A stretch of DNA of 64,000 bases from assembly GCF_013141695.1 (NCBI RefSeq), contig NZ_WHNY01000067.1:335107-399106 (forward strand), given 5' to 3'. The notes below the pieces were generated by a model, which did no database searches, had not been told where the DNA came from, and was given only the letters and a program-made list of their open reading frames with translations. Position numbers and translations under genes: made by a program. The DNA comes from Paenibacillus plantarum (GTDB lineage Bacteria; Bacillota; Bacilli; Paenibacillales; NBRC-103111). Positions 60,608 through 64,000 of the stretch are shown here, piece by piece. Positions within the stretch are counted from its first letter, which is position 1. Each line of letters starts with the position of its first letter.

Positions 60608-61642
60608 TCAGCCATTCACGCGCATTTGTCCACTTTGGATCGTAGCTCGATACTGTCCAGGTGTTAAGCCAGTCCATTTTTTAAAGGCATTTTGAAAGGC
60701 GCTAGGTTCGGAAAAATGGAGCACATAAGCGATGTCCCCAACGGAAAACTCCCATTTGCGAAGGTAGCCCATGGCTAATTCTTTACGTACTTGAATGGAG
60801 AGATCGTTATATGTCGTATTCTCTTCTTTCAATTTATGTTGAAGTGTACGTGAGCTCATTTGGAGGAAATCTGCCGTTTGCTGCAAGGATGGGAAGTAGG
60901 ACGGCATGCATGAGCGTATCCACTGGATAACTTGCTCAGTGAATCGACTAGCTTGCGTCAGCTCCTGTCTAGTTTCTTGTGCGATATTCTCAAATATGCT
61001 CAGTAACTTAGCGTCGGAATAGAGGACAGGGTATTGCAATACATCCTTGCTGAAACGCAAGTAATTGCTATTCGCAGCGAAGCGGGGGATTCGTCCAAAT
61101 ACGGGTTGATAAGGAGTTACATCTACCGTTGCTTCGTGCCGAAACGCGACCTCCAGAAGTGGGATTACACGGTTACTGAGTCTCCCGATCAGTCGGAATA
61201 AGGAGCTGGCCATATCTTCTATACAATGACGGGACATCTGCCCCTGTCCGGGATGCTGTAGAAACATGGATATCCTCACATCTTCGCCATCCACGTCCCA
61301 ATCAAGATTGAATCCGCTGCATAGCAGCACATTATATCGTTGGTAAGCTGCTAACGCATCGACAACGGTTTGGGAATGCATCATGACATAACCAAGGATG
61401 CCCATATCGGCGAATTCCATGATCTGTCCTTGATGTAAGCCGAAATGCGTATCCTTCGTAAAATGGGCCGCGGCTATCGTTAATCGCTCCAATTCCTCCC
61501 CTGAGATGCGTGCCTCAACATCCTGGAGTAGACTGCCGTCAAAGGAAGCATAGTTACAAAATTGCTCCGAATCAAAGCCTTTTTGTACCACCGTTTTCAA
61601 AATGGGGTACACCATAGAAATGGCAACACCTTGGCTTTTCAA
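60608..61642 (-). CDS. AraC-family regulator with arabinose-binding-like domain
   Basis: A 344-aa regulator of the OruR/GadX-like type: a large N-terminal ligand domain (about 10-230, HFGLHQGQIMEFADMGILGY) and a C-terminal AraC pair (about 245-340) with GDIAYVLHFSEPSAFQNAFKKW. The frame starts at ATG 61711, but TTG 61642 has AAAGGAGGG nine bases upstream, while the ATG has none. It is divergent from the quinone-reductase-like gene at 61755, which it may regulate. Confidence 0.87.
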   Translation of the reverse strand: MKSQGVAISMVYPILKTVVQKGFDSEQFCNYASFDGSLLQDVEARISGEELERLTIAAAHFTKDTHFGLHQGQIMEFADMGILGYVMMHSQTVVDALAAYQRYNVLLCSGFNLDWDVDGEDVRISMFLQHPGQGQMSRHCIEDMASSLFRLIGRLSNRVIPLLEVAFRHEATVDVTPYQPVFGRIPRFAANSNYLRFSKDVLQYPVLYSDAKLLSIFENIAQETRQELTQASRFTEQVIQWIRSCMPSYFPSLQQTADFLQMSSRTLQHKLKEENTTYNDLSIQVRKELAMGYLRKWEFSVGDIAYVLHFSEPSAFQNAFKKWTGLTPGQYRATIQSGQMRVNG

Positions 61643-61754
61643 GTTGAAAATCCCTCCTTTGCGTGAATCAGCAATTGGTTTGCGTGTTTCATCATTCCAA
61701 TCGAATCGCATTCATTCTATGCTGATTATAGTCGCAAATAAGGAGGAAATCATC

Positions 61755-62336
61755 TTGAAATCGAATATTCTTGTCATTAATGGACATCCGGATCCGCAAA
61801 GCTATTGTGCAGCGCTAACGAATGCATATATCGAAGGGGTCTCACACAATAAGGTTGACATTCAGAGGATTGATCTTCATTCCTTAACGTTTGATCCGAA
61901 TCTGCAGTTTGGCTATCGGAAGCGTACAGAGCTCGAAGAGGATTTACTGCAAGCGCAGGATCTCATCCGCTGGGCTGATCATCTAGTCTTCGTTTATCCA
62001 ACCTGGTGGGGGGCGATGCCAGCGTTGCTGAAAGGATTTGTTGATCGTATTTTCTTATCTGGCTTCGCTTTCAAATATCGGGAGAAGTCTGTACTCTGGG
62101 ATAAGCTGCTCGTAGGTAAATCAGCGCATCTCATTGTGACAACGGATACCCCAGCTTGGTACAGTCGATGGATCTATAAGCATGCGGGTTATCGAATTAT
62201 GAAAAATAATATATTACAATTCTGCGGGATTACGCCTGTACGTCTTACCGAGATAGGACCAGTTAAGTCATCTTCTCTAGAGAAACGAGTCCAGTGGTTG
62301 GAGAAAGTAAAGCAGCTTGGAACGAAGTTAGCCTAG
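61755..62336 (+). CDS. NAD(P)H dehydrogenase (quinone)-like flavoprotein
   Basis: A 193-aa flavodoxin-fold enzyme of the NQO/MdaB class. It has the FMN/FAD-binding N-terminus NILVINGHPDPQSYC, then VFVYPTWWGAMPALLKGFVDRIF, the active-site signature of the family. It should reduce quinones or similar compounds. TTG 61755 has AGGAGGA seven bases upstream; the open frame back to 61602 overlaps the divergent promoter and is unlikely to be translated. A terminator follows. Confidence 0.9.
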   Translation: MKSNILVINGHPDPQSYCAALTNAYIEGVSHNKVDIQRIDLHSLTFDPNLQFGYRKRTELEEDLLQAQDLIRWADHLVFVYPTWWGAMPALLKGFVDRIFLSGFAFKYREKSVLWDKLLVGKSAHLIVTTDTPAWYSRWIYKHAGYRIMKNNILQFCGITPVRLTEIGPVKSSSLEKRVQWLEKVKQLGTKLA

Positions 62337-62378
62337 GTAAACGGCCGTATACAATCGAGGTCTTAAGCGGAGCATGCA

Positions 62379-62408
62379 AAGAGGGAGGTCCCTAAGGACC
62401 TCCCTCTT
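62379..62408. terminator. Terminator after the flavoprotein gene, bidirectional
   Basis: A perfect 13-bp stem: AAGAGGGAGGTCC (62379-62391) pairs with GGACCTCCCTCTT (62396-62408). It also serves the convergent small gene ending at 62421. Confidence 0.9.
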
Positions 62409-62420
62409 GATCTTACCAAC

Positions 62421-62585
62421 CTAACGATGTTCCACCAAATCAATTGCTCCTAGAATTACATGAGCAACGCCGAAGCCAAGCACACCAACACCAAGAAGCT
62501 TATACTTGCTTTTTAGCATAGTAGCACCAGATGCAGAAACGACAGTTCCAAGAACAGCAGGAATCAATCCCTCGCGCATGAACAT
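62421..62585 (-). CDS. Small hydrophobic protein, function unknown
   Basis: A 54-aa protein with one or two membrane-like stretches (EGLIPAVLGTVVSASGA and LLGVGVLGFGVAHVILGAI) and a charged C-terminus. GGAGG is followed four bases later by ATG 62585 and ten bases later by ATG 62579; both are possible. It is not recognised as a known family, although similar small glycine-rich membrane proteins are common in Paenibacillus. Confidence 0.7.
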   Translation of the reverse strand: MFMREGLIPAVLGTVVSASGATMLKSKYKLLGVGVLGFGVAHVILGAIDLVEHR

Positions 62586-62668
62586 CACTCCTCCAAGTTT
62601 GTTTGGGTTAAGCAAGACATCTTAGTTTGCATCAAAGTCACTAATATATGCAGGTTATTCCATAACCG

Positions 62669-63208
62669 CTACGACGTTGAGGGTAACTCGGCAAGCAAGG
62701 CTTCGAACCATTCCTTGGCAAAAGTATGAGAACGAATGCCATAATCAAGGGTTTTGATTTGATAAGCGAGAATTTCTGCATAGGGGGCCGGAACTTGAAC
62801 GTTCTGGAGCCCTTTGTCCATTTGCTGGAGATCAAGTTCAGCCTTTTCAATCTGAGAGATAATTTGCTGTAAGATGGCACGTTTATCTTGGGTGGAATCG
62901 ATTAATCCCAGAAAAAATACTTTAGCGAGTGCTGTAGATTCTAATCTGCTAGTTGGTATCTCAGAGCTCATCCACGTATAGAAAGCTCCTCGGCCTTTCT
63001 CTGAGATGACGTAAACTTTCTTGTTCCGCCCGCGATCTACCTGCTCCTCATAACCAATATCACCTTGTTGAAGTAATTTCTTTAAAGCCGTCTGCAAGCT
63101 GCCATAACTGGCACTATAGAACAAGGCAATGCCTTGTTGGAATGCTTTGTTGAGGTCATACACCGTCTGATTCTTCAAAATCAATAAACCGAGAATGACG
63201 AATTCCAT
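62669..63208 (-). CDS. PadR-family transcriptional regulator
   Basis: A 179-aa regulator with an N-terminal winged helix (about 1-80, SLQTALKKLLQQGDIGYEE and RNKKVYVISEKGRGAF) and a C-terminal helical dimerisation domain (about 95-170), as in PadR subfamily 2. ATG 63208 follows AAGGAGAC. It diverges from the serine hydrolase gene and probably represses itself and that gene through the palindromes at 63260-63288. Confidence 0.9.
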   Translation of the reverse strand: MEFVILGLLILKNQTVYDLNKAFQQGIALFYSASYGSLQTALKKLLQQGDIGYEEQVDRGRNKKVYVISEKGRGAFYTWMSSEIPTSRLESTALAKVFFLGLIDSTQDKRAILQQIISQIEKAELDLQQMDKGLQNVQVPAPYAEILAYQIKTLDYGIRSHTFAKEWFEALLAELPSTS

Positions 63209-63259
63209 ATCGGGAGTCTCCTTATTCGTGTTGACATGTGACTTGTCCTTACACTACGA

Positions 63260-63288
63260 TTAGTTATATTACTAATAGTAACATTAGT
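63260..63288. promoter_or_regulatory. Overlapping inverted repeats between padR and the serine hydrolase gene
   Basis: TTAGT (63260-63264), ACTAA (63271-63275) and TTAGT (63284-63288) make two overlapping inverted repeats with shared centre arm. The location between divergent genes suggests a PadR operator. The half-sites are short, so chance is possible. Confidence 0.4.
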
Positions 63289-63330
63289 CGTTGGCAAATA
63301 CAATTCGTACTGGGGAGGTTCCATATCACG

Positions 63331-64000
63331 ATGTTTGTTCGAAAATCATGGAGCAATGTAGAAGCCTCAAAGCATCTCGATTCGTACTTCACGAAATTAC
63401 GCAAGAGCAGCCGCCATCAGACAGGCGTACAAGTATGGATTGACAGCAGAGAATTTACGTATCGCTATGCCGCAGGGGGAATAACAGCCCATAAGGATAT
63501 TTCGGTCTCACTAAATCAGCCCTTTCATACGGCAAGTATTGGGAAAGTTTTTACAGCTGTATTAATTATGAAATTGGCAGAAAGGGGGAAACTCTCGTTA
63601 GATTCGCCAGTTGTGACTTTTTTACCACCGTCTGAGTTGGAAAATCTCTTCGTGTATCGTAATGTAGACTACGTTAATCAAGTAACGATCAAGCAGCTGC
63701 TAGGGCATACTTCGGGGGTAGCAGACTATTTCGATGACCCAGTCATCCACAAGCCAACGTTTATGCAACGAATTGTTGCTAATCCTCAGGAAATGTGGAC
63801 ACCAGAAACTTTGATCGATTTTACGAGGAGAAATCAACGGAGCCATGGAGCTCCAGCGTCGCGCTTTCATTACTCGGACACCGGTTACATCTTGTTGGGT
63901 AGGATAATTGAGCAGATCACGGGAAAATCCTTCAGCGACAATCTGCACCTTGAGATATTCAATCCCCTACAAATGAACGATTCGTACTTGATGTTCTATT
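63331..64000 (+). CDS. Serine hydrolase of the beta-lactamase family (class C-like), partial
   Basis: The first 223 codons of a longer gene cut by the window end. The protein starts MFVRKSWSNVEASKHLDSYF. It has the catalytic SxxK motif as S69-I-G-K72 in HTASIGKVF, the LLGHTSGV segment, and YSDTGY with Y181 as the second motif of class C beta-lactamase/DD-peptidase-like hydrolases. No signal peptide, so probably an esterase or amidase acting in the cytosol rather than true resistance. ATG 63331 has GGGGAGGT upstream. It is divergent from padR. Confidence 0.85.
   Translation, partial: MFVRKSWSNVEASKHLDSYFTKLRKSSRHQTGVQVWIDSREFTYRYAAGGITAHKDISVSLNQPFHTASIGKVFTAVLIMKLAERGKLSLDSPVVTFLPPSELENLFVYRNVDYVNQVTIKQLLGHTSGVADYFDDPVIHKPTFMQRIVANPQEMWTPETLIDFTRRNQRSHGAPASRFHYSDTGYILLGRIIEQITGKSFSDNLHLEIFNPLQMNDSYLMFY

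Overview
The window looks like chromosomal DNA of an endospore-forming, motile member of the Bacillota, most likely Paenibacillus or a close relative. The evidence is an alpha/beta-type spore protein (SASP), the order polA-mutM-ytaF-coaE-...-nrdR, strong AGGAGG ribosome binding sites, two YesM/YesN-type two-component systems beside sugar ABC transporters, and moderate GC. I saw no rRNA, tRNA, CRISPR array, prophage or insertion sequence. The genus is inferred from gene content and style, not from a marker gene.

Layout. (1) 1-6240: repeat-rich left edge, then an L-rhamnose operon (rhaEW, rhaI, rhaB, DeoR-type regulator) behind three AAAACAAACA boxes. (2) 6259-19636: a carbohydrate scavenging locus with a double-sensor histidine kinase and AraC-type response regulator on the minus strand, facing a lipoprotein/permease ABC importer, a GH95-like glycosidase, an SGNH esterase and a secreted beta-helix protein. 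With the rhamnose operon next door, it may serve rhamnose-containing pectic polymers. (3) 19741-25436: phosphoesterase, aldo/keto reductase, motAB and a chemoreceptor. (4) 25555-33597: the pst-phoU phosphate importer with two Pho boxes, a REC-PAS histidine kinase, and an EAL-CBS-GGDEF protein with its own Pho-box-like promoter. (5) 33616-41043: housekeeping and sporulation genes (polA, mutM, ytaF, coaE, lytic transglycosylase, SASP, nrdR). (6) 41128-44460: a spore-surface-like DUF4183 protein, a 62-aa unknown protein behind a class I c-di-GMP riboswitch, and htpG with a CIRCE operator. (7) 44672-57820: oxidoreductase, membrane protein, AraC regulator, FAD-dependent oxidoreductase, an oxalate-decarboxylase-like bicupin with a changed lid, and a second two-component/ABC-importer operon. 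(8) 57872-64000: two VOC-fold genes separated by an exact 4 x 61 bp array of hairpin units, TetR/DoxX, AraC, a quinone-reductase-like gene, PadR, and a serine hydrolase cut by the window end.

The most unusual points are the hairpin array at 58543-58786, the c-di-GMP riboswitch in front of an unknown 62-aa protein (42164 to 41833, minus strand), the Pho-box-like promoter of the c-di-GMP enzyme (31766-31804), and a family of 27-bp palindromic modules spaced about 51 bp apart in three intergenic regions. The riboswitch, the EAL-GGDEF enzyme, motAB and the chemoreceptor all lie within about 20 kb, which makes c-di-GMP signalling, possibly tied to phosphate supply, the best candidate theme. Many start codons were moved from the longest ORF to the codon with a good Shine-Dalgarno sequence; these choices are explained entry by entry.
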